Position numbers and translations under genes: made by a program. Source: Bugula neritina (lineage: Eukaryota; Bryozoa; Gymnolaemata; Cheilostomatida; Bugulidae). Taken from it: a stretch of 64,000 nt of DNA. Under the pieces are notes generated by a model. The model worked only from the letters and a program-made list of their open reading frames with translations, did no database searches and was not told the origin of the DNA. The stretch covers positions 5,193,251 to 5,257,250 of the forward strand of contig OZ037773.1 of assembly GCA_964035545.1 (NCBI GenBank). Reading direction: 5' to 3'. Below are positions 27,770-39,875 of the stretch, piece after piece (the first letter of the stretch is position 1; each line of letters begins with the position of its first letter).

Positions 27770-27990
27770 GAAGCAGCTGGGTCTTGGAGTTGAAGCCTTG
27801 GCTTAGTAAGCACGGAGTCATGGGTTTGAAGCCCAAAAAGGCCATTGGTGGTGTTAGGAAGAGCATCCAGTCATAATTGCTCCTGTGCCTCATTTAAAAT
27901 AACTCCTTAGCCCGTTTTAACAAAAACCACTTTCATCAGGGGTTTCTCACAGGAATAGTGACTATATATAAGTTTTTAAAAGTTTTTATT
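27770..27990 (+). mobile_element. tRNA-derived SINE, copy 3
   Basis: Same motif order as copy 1: GCAGCTGGGTCTTGGAG head, GGTTTGAAGCCC, GGTGTTAGGAAGAGCATCC, TGTGCCTCATTT, TTTCTCACAGGAATAGTGAC. No clear target duplication was found by eye. It lies just upstream of gene H (minus strand). Confidence 0.75.
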
Positions 27991-28489
27991 AGTTCCATGT
28001 TATACACAGCAGATATGAAACTTTTATCTTGTTTAAGAAAAGGAATATTATATTATAACATAATTCAAAGGCATTTAAATAGTTAGCAAGGATGCGTTAT
28101 TATATTGAATAATATATACTGATACTATGTACATAAGTATTTGCAATAGAAATATTTCAATTATTCAGAAGTCTTAATTTATAATAAATAAAGATGAACA
28201 TTTATAAATCGATACAAAAACTATAAATAATTTATATTAAAATTAGTATTTTTAGGCAACACATTATATAAAGTTTGCAAGTACAAAGTTCCACATGTAA
28301 ATGCGAAGCCCCCATGAGTGCATATTCTATAATTCAACGCGTAGAAATATGCCTATATCAAACATACCAGTGGTGTTTATATGATAAAAGTTGTATTTGA
28401 AAAAATTGATAGATGCATCTAAATAAATGAATTGACAAAGTTTTGTATGCCGCAATAATAGACCTCGTATATACTCTTATTAAATTATG
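27991..28489. other. Intergenic, AT-rich
   Basis: No gene or structured element recognised. Confidence 0.5.
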
Positions 28490-28715
28490 CAGTAACAATA
28501 GGTGGTCTAGGGGTTAAAGTGTTTAATTGCCTAGTAAACACGAAGTCATAGGTTTGAACCCCAGTAAAGGCCATTGGTAATGTTAGGAAGACCATCCAGT
28601 CATAATTGCTCCTGTGCCTCATTTGATTAAGTCCTTAGCCGTTCTAACAAAAACCTTTTCCATCAGAGGTTTCTCACAGGGATAGTAACTATATAAACAT
28701 GCGTGAGTATTATAA
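28490..28715 (+). mobile_element. tRNA-derived SINE, copy 4
   Basis: GTGGTCTAGGGGTTAAAGTG head, GGTTTGAACCCC B box, AATGTTAGGAAGACCATCC, TGTGCCTCATTTGATTAAG, TTTCTCACAGGGATAGTAAC and GCGTGAG end, matching the other copies. Confidence 0.78.
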
Positions 28716-30771
28716 TAGGTATGTAATGGTATACAAATAACTGGCAATAGTTGTTAGGGTTTAGTACTATTGCATTTCAAATGCTGCTGATACACATAAG
28801 CAAGTTTCGCTAAAAGTTTATACACATCTTAAGAGACACCTGTTAACCTGTGATAACATTAGTTATGAACTTGTGCTTATGTTTGTATATATACAGCCCA
28901 AAACCTTTACTACCAGTTGTTATTGATATTATAAAAAGATAACCATTCTAGTGAGAACATTGCTTAACCATAACTTTGAGATTTTTCAATGGTATAAATA
29001 AAGCAAAGGCAACAACTTTGAATTTGTCTTCTCATGCTTGAACTTGATAATTAATTATAAATCTATTGCCAATTATCTTTCCATGCTCAAACGCAATCAT
29101 ATTATTTATATCAGTCTGTTTATTTCTGGTATGGACTGTAAGGTTAGCCCAGCTTACCAGGCTCACGCTAGAATCACAAGCTTTCAACTAATACACTTGA
29201 ATACTTAAACTTATTTTGACGTGGTTCAAAATGGCTCAGTCTTAGTTGTCGATTCCCACCTTGTCACATTACTAACACTGCTGTGAAGAACAATGTCAAA
29301 TTTGACACTTATCATATTATCTGAAAGTTGAGTAGCGGCAAAGGTCAAGACTGACTTTAATCCTTGCTAGCTTACAATTGCAGTGTTTTATATGATCCAG
29401 TTACACTAAGAAACTTACTGGAGCAGACAACATTAGTGGTAATGTTGATGATGTCATGTCAGTATACCGAGGTCAAACCTCACATTTATCATTATATTAT
29501 TTTATTGATATATATACTATCAATCCTATTGCTTTTTTTATTAAATCTGACTGCTTTTTGGAGAACCAGCAACTCTGATATGCTGTTTTCTCTTGGTTCT
29601 GCAGATCTCTTTTTGCAGTGGTTTCTTGTGGACCAGTTATATAATACTATAGTGTTAATTGTTAACGTCTCTATAGAAAGTATTATATAGCTTATAATAA
29701 TATATTATTTTGTTTGCTTGTTGCTACATATGTTTCTTAGTTTCAATCACATGTATGCAGTAGCCTAGAATTGTTTGCTGGTCAAACTAGTTAAATGATG
29801 TTTGCATAGAAAAACCAGCTACAGTGCAGTTCTTACTTGAGAACAAAGAATAAGATCTTGAACTTATTTATTTCCTTAATTAATGGAAACTGAGGTGTTA
29901 ATTCAAAAACCAGTAAAAAGTCATTATCTATACATTCAGCTAAAAACAATTATAAATCAAATCTAAAAATAGCAATTTATATTTTAATTAAATGCAATAA
30001 TCATTAAAAGAAGTGGCTATGTATATACATTCAGCTAAAAGCAATATTAATTTCAAACCTAAAAATAGAAATTTCCATTTTACCAAAACCAGATGGGACA
30101 AAATACTTGGCCATACCAGGCAGAGCACTTAATCATAATTTCTCCTGCGCCCCAGTGAAAGCTTTCATAACAAGCTGTAAGCATATTATAGTGAGAGGCC
30201 TGCTTAACCCACTTCAAAACTCTTGTAATACAAATTTCCTGAGAAAAAAAACTATAATGCAAGTTTTGCGTACACTTTCACCAACTGTTCAAACATGATT
30301 TGCTTTTTAATACTATCCCAAAACCTTTTCTACAGACTGGTTTTTGTCTATTAATCTACGCAGCTTTTGGTACTTGAAAATACACAATAATCAATTAGAG
30401 CTGCGTTATTTTTAACGCAGAAAAAATACTTTTTCTATTTCTAACTTCATAGTTTACTTTGCGCAAGCAAAATATTTAGCTAAAGATTGCAAGCTGAGCC
30501 CTTTTGCAGGTAGCTTTGAACATTATACAATAAACAGACTAATCTTCCAATAACACTCAGTATACAATTCTGAAATTCTTTTAGCCCAGGAAGTGTATAT
30601 AACTGATCAATATGCATGTCATGGGATTTCATGTATTATTGACTTTTTTAAACATTGAACCAATTGGGTGACTGCCAGGTTTAAATGTTAGTGAGGTAGA
30701 GGATCATACCTTATTGCTAATTTTGTAACAAACAGCCACCGCTCTTCATCAGCTGTTTCTACATCAATATA
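28716..30771. other. 5' flank of gene F, duplicated upstream of gene G
   Basis: About 28790-29000 and 30060-30770 align by eye with 35470-35670 and 35710-36400 (shared tracts include AAAACCTTTACT, TTTTTCAA and GGTATAAA). The open frame at 29364-29690 falls in the part not conserved between the two and has no recognisable domain. Confidence 0.5.
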
Positions 30772-33512
30772 ATGGAGAAGTGGATTGTTGAACTTTTTTG
30801 TCTTGTTTTGTTGTCAAATCTGCATGAGGTTTGTACATTTAAACAATTTTCTGCTTAATGTATATTTCTTGGTATTGTCAGCATAAACTATATAAAAAAT
30901 ATTTGTAATGAAAAAATGATTGGATTTTCTATTAATTACGTACTTTTTCAAAAAATAATAATATATTAGCAGCAAAATGTTATATCTGATTAACAAAACT
31001 TGTATAACCTATTGCAGGAATATATATAGTTGTTTAGTGTCTATGAGTCTGGATAAGGTAGATTGATGATTTAATATTGTATATTATGTGCATGTAACCT
31101 AATTTCAGACTGCAGTCACATGTAACTTGAGCAATTTATTAAAATAATAGAGCTCAACAATGCCTCGACCAACATTGCCCTGACTCTTTTAGAAAATCAA
31201 CCATACAAATTCAGATTAAATAATATATTTCAATTTTAGAGTGTTTATCAAATTTCTTCATAGACCAATAGGATAATTATGCTTCTTTGGTCATTGTCTC
31301 ATATGTCATGTTGTAGGTCGTCACTTTATATGTCAATGTTTGATAGGTCATTATTTTATAGGTTCTTTGTTTTACATAGTTCATTACTTTATACGCAATT
31401 AGTTTATAGGTCATTGTTTCATATGCCATTGGTTTATAGGTCATTGCTTTATAGGTCATGATTTCATATGTCAATGCTTTGCAAATCATTTTGTACATGT
31501 CATTGTTTATAGGTCATTGTTTTATATGCCATTGGTTTACAGGTCATTGCTTTGTAGGTTATCATTTTATAGGTCACTGTTTTATAGGTCATTGGCTTTA
31601 CAGATGCCATATTTAAAACTCAAAACACTACTCAAAGAATACTACTGAACCCTGCTATAGCCAAAGTACCTTGCCGTAGCATCTGTGCTTTAACCTGTCT
31701 AGTAGATGACCGCTGCATCGCATTTGCTTATAATTCATCTGAAGAACTCTGCTATTCTTCTGACCAGATGTCGCTTGCTGAGAACTTAGCTTCTGTCACA
31801 GGCTACGGAATATTGCATGTTAAAAGTTAGTAGCAATGCAATATATTCTCTTTATTTTATTTCATAAAAAGTAATTATAATAAAAGTTTCCTAAAAATGA
31901 AGAATCAAAATTTATCATATGATATTTCAATTTGCTTCTAAATTAAACCACAAAAAAATCAGGTAACTATTCAACATTGATATGTATAACTTGTTAAACC
32001 AGCACACATTACTGTATCAGTTGCAACATATCCTATATGTGTTTTACATAATAACATGGTGTTCTTTAAGTTATTTTGACTTGTGAGAATGGTTGGGTGA
32101 TGAACTCTATCAGCAAGACCTGTGTAAAGATTTTTGGAAAGAAAGCAAATGCAACAACAGCTAGGGAGGATTGCTCAGACCAGCAGGCCAGGCTGGCAGT
32201 GTTTGACAATAAAGAAGCATATGATTGGTTCAAAACATACAGAATTGAAAATAACTGTAAGCTCTTTATTTGCTTAAAATGATTTGCCAATGAAATATTG
32301 TGTTTCTGATGTTTTTGCATAGACATGTCATTCCAGCCAATTGAGTTATGTTTTTATATAGATAAATAGAAGTTATCCTATCTTGTAAAATCCATTTTTT
32401 GTTTTCTGTAAACTTTGCACAAATACTTTATATTTGGTCACAACATTACAAATTTTTGAAGCTCGAAAAGTGTAATTTATTTTGAAAGTTGATTAGGCAA
32501 AAATTAAAAGCATTTTTAACTTTAGCCAACTATAAGTACGGTGCTGAACAACATTTACAATTGATAGTGACAAATAGATAGTAAATAATTATGTGCAATA
32601 GTTAAACAATGTCAGTTGTTGCTTTAATTATGGACTTTGGACAAGTCAGGTTTTATTGTGTTCCGTCATTTTTGATTCATACAAAAAGTATTTGTTTTTG
32701 TTGTTAAAACTATTATCAACAAAACATAGTCTTATCATCGTAATTGAACCAAAATTACAATTTGCAAAACAATACCGAATTTATATCATAAAAATTAATT
32801 AAAGTCAATTTATTTTTATTATTTTAGTTAGATATCTTAATCACTTATATAATGACTAATTATTGCACTGAAATTAACCCAAGTATTTTGCTGTTTTCGC
32901 TAACTTTCAACACTTTGACAAAACTAAACAAAAATGAGTGCAACAATTTTTGGAGAATATAGATTAATATATATGCTTATTATCAAGTGCTAGCTGTAGA
33001 AAAATAGTCCTATTGTCCTTATAGCATAAATATTCACATACATTTTATTTTCTGACATTACTTTATCACAAAGAATAATTAGCACCAAGGATTTTATAGT
33101 CAGCAATCTTGCAATGTTTTGCAATAATATATATAGCTAATAAAACTATTTTAGTAACTTTTATTAGTTTTTTACTTACCTGTTTGCATTCAAAGTTTAT
33201 TTTTGTTGCTAGCAAAAGTAGGTACATGCCTAAGCCTTTTCTAGAACTTGAGCTACATTACATTAGATGTGTATATTGTTGGCAGGGTACAACATACGAA
33301 CATTATGGGTGGGAGCTACGAAAGACACGGTAACAGGAAGCTATAAGTGGGATACTGGAGCTTCAATCCCCAGTGAAGACTTTTACCCAGGAGAGCCCAA
33401 TAAGAATGATGATTGCATTCAAATGCTCTCCGAGGAGAAAAACTTTCAGTACGGTGGTGTGGATTGTAAAAAGCCAAGGAGATATGTTTGTGAAAAGTCT
33501 CTTCTGTTGTAG
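30772..33512 (+). CDS. Secreted PAN + C-type lectin protein (gene F, EPN type)
   Basis: Join 30772-30828, 31588-31825, 32071-32256, 33286-33512; 235 residues, phases 0, 1, 1. Signal peptide of about 19 residues (MEKWIVELFCLVLLSN). The PAN exon is the third subtype (QRILLNPAIAKVPC, CALTCLVDDRCIAFAYNSSEELCY) yet has the standard 238 nt. Lectin domain: CENGWVMNSISKTC, ARLAVFDNKEAYDWF, WVGATKDTVTGSYKWDTG, EPN at 197-199, KNDDC, and CEKSLLL at the end; the WND position reads GGVD, so one Ca2+ ligand set is degraded. The PAN acceptor (TTTTATAG/GTC) is the last unit of a 15-bp tandem array that fills the end of intron 1. The intron 1 donor GTTTGT is unusual and is shared with gene G. Confidence 0.8.
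31280..31587 (+). repeat. 15-bp array of splice-acceptor-like units (gene F intron 1)
   Basis: Tandem TTTATAGGTCATTGN units, regular at 15 bp from about 31500 and looser upstream. The final unit supplies the actual 3' splice site and first codons of the PAN exon. Reading back from that exon in frame, each upstream unit contains TAG, so an upstream acceptor would give a truncated product. Confidence 0.8.
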
Positions 33513-33839
33513 ATATATGCACATGAAAAAACTTTGTGTTGCCAAAATATATTATCACAAGCATGTCACTGCACAAACAAGACAATTCAAAAAAGATTTT
33601 CTTTTTTGTATAATTTTGCACACTAAGAAGCTACCAAGCCTTTTATTTTTTATTGTAAGTTTTAAAAGCTTTGTTGTAAAAAAGACATTTAGCTTTACTT
33701 AGTACAGTGTATACTAGCAAATTATGACTGAAAACTAAAGTTTCCTCAAAACTCATGAAAACTTGCTGTATGTGGAACTATGCATATAGCAAAAGCTGTT
33801 ACAATGAGAAGGCTTCGCAACATTAAAGAGCAACAGCAT
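33513..33839. other. 3' flank of gene F
   Basis: No feature beyond the expected 3' untranslated region. Confidence 0.4.
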
Positions 33840-33856
33840 TGTCAAATAAGCTAACT

Positions 33857-34078
33857 CTCACGAAAACTCACGAAAGTTTATAGTCACTAACCCTGTGAGA
33901 AACCCCTGATAGATAGAGTTTTTGTTAAAGCGGGCTAAGGACTTAATTAAATGAGGCGCAGGAGCAAGTATGACTGGATGCTCTTCCTAACATCACCAAT
34001 GGCCTTTGTCAGGGCTCGAACCCATGACCTTCGTGTTTACTAGGCAAACGCTCTAACCCCTAGACCACAGCTGCTCCC
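33857..34078 (-). mobile_element. tRNA-derived SINE, copy 5, full length with 17-bp target duplication
   Basis: Best-preserved copy. On the minus strand it runs from GGGAGCAGCTGTGGTCTAG through GGTTCGAGCCC, GATGTTAGGAAGAGCATCC and TTTCTCACAGGGTTAGTGAC. It is flanked by a perfect duplication of TGTCAAATAAGCTAACT (33840-33856 and 34079-34095), so ends are known and the length is about 222 bp. Confidence 0.92.
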
Positions 34079-34095
34079 TGTCAAATAAGCTAACT

Positions 34096-34969
34096 ATATA
34101 TTATAAATTCGAACCGTTAAGGAAAAAAAATCATCCTGTCCAATACATCCAAATTTACTGAAAATTATGAAAAAATGCAGAAAATCAAGCCAAGCTAAAA
34201 AAGATAACTCGATTATTCAGCTGTATTTGTTAATATTTAATTAGTGCAGGGCAAGAAACCATATGCAGTAGGAGCTAAATTGTGAAAAAGAGGCAAAAAG
34301 CAGAGATGTTGATCAAGCTTGCATACATGTATATAACTAAATTAAGTAAAGTGACCCAAAAATATCTCTAAAATCTCACAAAAAAATTCAAAATTTCAGT
34401 TTTAGATACATTGATTGATATTTAGGCATATTGTATTTGTTTATTTGAAAAACAAGTTGATAATTCTGCGACTTTTAGTGGTGTGTGGATGGATGCAGTT
34501 TGCAAGAGCAGTTTGATTTTCCAATTAATATCTTATTGAAAAATATTTAAAGCCTGTAACGCCTATAATGGAATTAGTATTTATAGTAGTGTTGATGCTA
34601 AAAAGTAACTGCAAACTTGCTATTCTGCAAATTATAAGCTATATAGCCGTTACTATAATATTATATGTACTAAAGGCTGTAATATCTACCTTCATTTATT
34701 CAAAGTCTGTTGATAATTACTAATATTATATGACTGAAAGTCTTTTATTTCAATTCATTTAATTTAACCGATAGAACTTCAAAATATTTTAAAACAGCTT
34801 TAAAAAGTTACAAATCAGTAAAGTTTAAAACGCAAAAGAGCTTCCTTACAGTATGTATATTTGAGTAAATGAGGTCCCATTAATTATACAGCTTATAGCA
34901 ATTATTATGAGTTTACTATATTTCTAACTCTTTTGTATCTCTGACAAAGTTAGCTTCTGTGTATCCCAA
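34096..34969. other. Intergenic, part of the F/G duplication
   Basis: No gene. The last few hundred bases resemble 38960-39360 loosely, in keeping with a duplication that extends to the tetranucleotide arrays. Confidence 0.45.
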
Positions 34970-34973
34970 TTGA

Positions 34974-35277
<304 letters not shown>

Positions 35278-36402
35278 GATCACAATAATTATCTGAAATT
35301 ACTTGGCAGCAATTACTACATGTGATAAACTAAAATATATAAGTAACTATAACTAGCAACTATATAGTACCTGTATCTTTATGATCATTATGCATGTGAT
35401 CTTTATATGTATTTCCATACACTGGTAGTGTTATAAGCAAGTACAAATGCACTTAAAATGCTATTAATACACATGAACAAGTTTTTTTAAAACCTTCATA
35501 CACATCAAGAGGCACCTGTAAATCTGTGATAATAATAAGCAATCTATACTAGTTTCTATGTATGCAGAGCCCTAAAACCTTTACTGTGTGCCAGTTGTCA
35601 GCACTGGTTTTATAAAATGATAACCCTTCCAGTGCAAACATTGCCTAGCCATAATTTTGGAATTTTTCAACGGTATAAAAAAGCTTTGAATTTGTCTTCT
35701 CATCCTTAAAGGTTGAGTCTAAAATATTGGTGATGTCAGGTAAAGCAGTTGGTCATAGGTTCTTTTCTGCCATGCAGAGAAAGCTCTCAAAAGAGTTTAC
35801 CAGCATGTGGTAAGATATCAGCTTAACCCAAGTAAAAACTCTTGGAGTCAAGAGTTTTTCAAAGGAGTATGGAAACACCACGGAATTTTTATGTATAGTA
35901 GCTGTCACCGACTGTTCAAACACGATATTATTTTGCTGTAAAAAAACTTTTCCTATAAATTGGCTTTTATCTAATCTATACAACTGTTACTATACCTGTA
36001 ACATATATTAATCAGTTAGAGCTGCTATTTTAAAAGCAGAAAAGATTACTGTTTAATCTATAAATATAACTTCACAATTTACTTTTCACAAACAAAATAT
36101 TTGTCTAAGGATTGCAAGCTGAGCTTTAGTGTGTAAGTATATTTGAATGTCATATAATATGTAGAATGATTTTTCCAATATCACTAAATATCAAAATACG
36201 TAATTCTTCCAGTTCAGGAAATGTATTTCTGATCGATATGCATGTCGTTAGATATTTTTGCTTTATTGATTTTTCTGAACTTTGAAACAATTATATAGCT
36301 GCCAGATTTAAATATTTAACGATCAATCAAATTATACCTTACTGATTTCATAACCATAATTGTCACCGCTAGTCAGTCATGCATGAGGTCTCAGTAAAGG
36401 AA
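35278..36402. other. 5' flank of pseudogene G (duplicate of gene F 5' flank)
   Basis: Similar by eye to the region upstream of gene F; no coding content recognised. Confidence 0.5.
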
Positions 36403-38173
36403 ATGGATAAGTGTGTTGCTGAACTTTTTATCCTCATTTTGATGTCAAATCTGGTTGAGGTTTGTGAATCTTTAAAAAATTATCTGCTCAACATATTATA
36501 TGATTCCTGGTGATACAGCAAAAACTATATATGTAAGAAATAATGTTTAATCCAAAATTGATTAGCATTTTTATATGTACTTCAAGTTGGAAAATTTAAA
36601 TTAGTAGAAGCCTGTTATATATATAGCTAATAATGCTTTAAAACATTACAGGAACATTATATAATAGTCTATTATAGTGTATATGAATTTGGATATTGTA
36701 GATCAATTAATATTAAATTATTGCAATTTTTAAGCATGAGTAAAATGTCTTCAAACCAGGAAGAACATCTTTCTTAGGTCATCAATTTATAATTCATTGG
36801 TTTATAGGTCATTGTTTTATATGTTATTGTTTTATTATAGGTATAATATTGGTTTATAGGTCATTGTCTTATAGTTCATTGGCTTTGTAGGTCATTGTTT
36901 TATATAGGTCATTGCTTTATAGGTCATGATTTCATATGTCATTGCTTTGCAAATCATTTTGTACATGTCATTGTTTATAGGTCATTGTTTTATATGCCAT
37001 TGGTTTACAGGTCATTGCTTTGTAGGTTATCATTTTATAGGTCACTGTTTTATAGGTCATTGGCTTTACCGATGCCATATTTAAAACTCAAAACACTACT
37101 CAGAGAGTACTACTCAACCCTGCTATAGCCAAAATACCATCTCGTAACACCTGTGCTATATAACCTGTTTGGTGGATGACCGCTGCATCGCATTTGCTTA
37201 TAATTCATCTGAGGAACTTTGCTATTCTTCTGACCAAATGTCGTCTGCTGAGAACTTAGCTTCTGTCACAGGCTATGAAATATTACATGTTAAAAGTTAG
37301 TAATAATGCAATATATTTTCTTTATTTTTATTTCATAAAAAGTAATTATAATAAGACTCCTACAATAAATGGTGGGGAGAATCAAAGTCTATTAGACGAT
37401 ATTTTAATTTGTTTCTAAATTAAACTATAAAAGATCACGTAATTATTTTACATTGATGCATTTTTGAGCAAGCACAAGCCTCAAGCACTATTGTAGCAAC
37501 TGTATAGTCTTTTCTAAGTATTTTGCATAACATGGTGTTTTGTTAGTTTTGACTTGTGAGGATGATTGCATGGGTAATGAACTCCATCAGCAAGACCTGT
37601 GTAAGTATTATCCGAAAGAAAGCAAATGTGACAACAGCCCGAGAGCTTTGCTCAAAGCAGCAGGCAAGGCTGGCAGTGTTTGACAATAAAGAAGCGTATG
37701 ATTGGTTCACAACATACAGGATTGAAAATAACTGTAAGCTCTTTATTTGCTCTTTATAAAGCTATTTGTCAATAAAACAACACATAGTGGTTCTGAGTCT
37801 ATTGGGTTGTTTTATGGCAGTTAAACAGAAGTTATTTTTCCTACAAAATTCATATTTGGTCACACCATCACAAAATTTAAAACTAGAAAAGTGTTGGTTT
37901 GACACTCGATTAGCCAAAGAATCTTTGTATATGTGTATATTGTTGACAGGGTATCTCACAGTCCCAGTAACAGTGGGGGCTACGAGAGACATAGTAACAG
38001 GAAGCTATAAGTGGGATACTGGAGCTTCAATCCCCATTGAAGACTTCTACAAAGGAGCATCAAAAAAGAAGAAAGATTGCATTCAAATGCTCTCCAAGAA
38101 GAAAAACGTTCAATACGATGATTTGGATTGCACAAAGCGATTGAGATATGTTTGCGAAAAGTCCCTGATGTAG
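36403..38173 (+). pseudogene. Broken PAN + C-type lectin gene (gene G, copy of F)
   Basis: The parts match gene F: signal exon 36403-36459 (MDKCVAELFILILMSN), PAN exon 37056-37295, lectin exons 37547-37733 and 37950-38173. The PAN exon is 240 nt, not 238: two extra bases (GCTATATAACC against GCTTTAACC) give an in-frame TAA right after CAI. The third exon also carries a 4-base insertion (GATTGCATGGG against GGTTGGG) that shifts the frame, and lacks one codon present in F. The last exon is open to TAG but has lost the EPN motif (ASK instead) and the WVG tryptophan. The CAG before the PAN codons has become CCG, though this is not the acceptor used. Sequencing error is possible for either indel, but two indels plus motif loss favour a true pseudogene. 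Nothing was restored here. Confidence 0.8.
36775..37055 (+). repeat. 15-bp array of splice-acceptor-like units (gene G intron 1)
   Basis: Counterpart of 31280-31587: tandem TTTATAGGTCATTGN units ending at the PAN acceptor of pseudogene G. The last about 130 bp are nearly identical to gene F's array; the start differs in unit number. Confidence 0.8.
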
Positions 38174-39364
38174 TATTGTTGCAGGAGCTTTTTTGTTAGC
38201 TTTCAGAAAACCATTGTGTAACGAAAGCTTTTTGTGAAAGCTTTCGCGATAGCTATTTACTGGCAGTTTTTGTTCAATGAGTCAGTGTAGCTCAGTTTTT
38301 CTCCTACTAAAATTGCAGGCAATATATGTTTAAAGTCAAAATAATTATAAATATCAAGTATTATATTATCTTTTGTTTTGAACTTCATTAACTAAATGCT
38401 TTGTCAGCTATCTAATTAATGTTAAGTTAACAAGATGTTTGTAATTTTCATGGTTATAGGTTACAGTATGAGTTTAAGTATGAGTGTGAGTTCGAGTCTA
38501 AATCTATCTTAGAAAATATACTGTTGGCAATAAACAAAAAGTAGAGTTGAGGCCTGCTTCTGTATCCTCTATTCATTCACCTTCTATTAAGTGAATCACA
38601 ATACATAGGCATCTGTGCCAAACAGCACCTGCAACAATTATCAGCTGATACAGTAACCATTATCAGCTGTCACAAGTATATAGATACCTGTTTGGTGTAT
38701 AACAAAACATTGTGTAGCTAAAAGTTTGTATTGAATGCATGTCACTAGCTGTGAAAACTTCGGGTTTATTAAAAAAGTTAGAAAATATAGTTTTTAGTTC
38801 TGTACAGCTTTCCATATCATGACACTACCAAATCTTTGTCTTCTATATTGTAAATTTTTTTGTGACTTTACATGAAGTGCTTGATAGTTTATAAGGCATA
38901 ATATATATTCATTTGAAAACTTAATTTGATTATCTCAAATAATGTTTTATTAAAAAATGAGCTGAAAAATTTCAATGCCATAAATTTAGTGTTCACAGTA
39001 GTGTAGATGGTAGACGGTAACCACAAACTTGTTATTCATCAAATTATAAATAACATGCTATATTACTATATGTGTTAATTAGGGTTACAATATCTACCAC
39101 AACTTATTCAAAGTATAAGCTTGATAATTATTACTATTATACTATCTGAAATAAATTATATTATTTCAATTCCTTAATTAATATAAATGTTAAAAATTTT
39201 AATCTTTAAACAACTTTCAAAAAATACAAATCATTAAAGTTTGAAAAGGAAAAAAATAATTCTTTATAGTAAACTTCAGTGGCTGAAATCCTATTAGTCG
39301 TCAATTAGTATGAGCTTATTACTTTTGATTTGTTTTATATATAATTGATAAGTTTAATTCGCCT
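38174..39364. other. Intergenic 3' of pseudogene G
   Basis: No gene seen; a short GAGTTTAAGTATGAGTGTGAG stretch near 38470 is a weak simple repeat. Confidence 0.45.
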
Positions 39365-39365
39365 G

Positions 39366-39427
39366 TCTCCTAATTCATTTGCTTGTCTGTATGCCTGTCT
39401 GTATGTCTGTCTGTCTGTATATCTGTA

Positions 39428-39458
<31 letters not shown>

Positions 39459-39875
39459 ATATCTGTATGTCTGTCTGTCTGTCTGTATATCTGTCTGTCT
39501 GTCTGTCTGTCTGTCTGTATATCTGTCTGTATATCTGTCTGTCTGTCTGTCTGTATATCTGTCTGTATATCTGTATGTCTGTCTGTCTGTATATTTGTCT
39601 GTCTGTATGTCTGTATGTCTGTCTCTCTGTCTGTCTATCTGTATGTCTGTCTGTATATCTGTATGTCTGTCTCTCTGTCTGTCTGTCTGTATGTCTGTCT
39701 GTCTATCTGTCTGTTTGTCTGTCTGTCCATCTGTCCGTCTGTCCGTCTGTCCGTTCGTCCGTCCGCTCATTCGTCCGTCCGTCCGTCAGTCCGTCCGTCC
39801 GTCCGTCCGTCCGTCCGTCCGTCCGTCCGTCCGTCCGTCCGTCCGTCTGTCCATCCGTCTGTCTGCCTGTCTGTT
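39366..39875. repeat. (CTGT)n / (CCGT)n tetranucleotide array
   Basis: About 510 bp: CTGT with TATC, TATG and CTCT interruptions, turning into (CCGT)n after about 39750. It sits in the position equivalent to the (CCTG)n array after gene F. Confidence 0.97.

Noticed and set aside
29364-29690. 108-codon hydrophobic frame upstream of gene F
   Set aside because: No splice context or recognisable domain, and not preserved in the duplicated flank of gene G.
37072-37078. Loss of the CAG at gene G's PAN exon as a splice-acceptor mutation
   Set aside because: Frame and alignment with the other genes place the acceptor 18 bases upstream at TTTTATAG/GTC, which is intact, so the CAG to CCG change is only a codon change.
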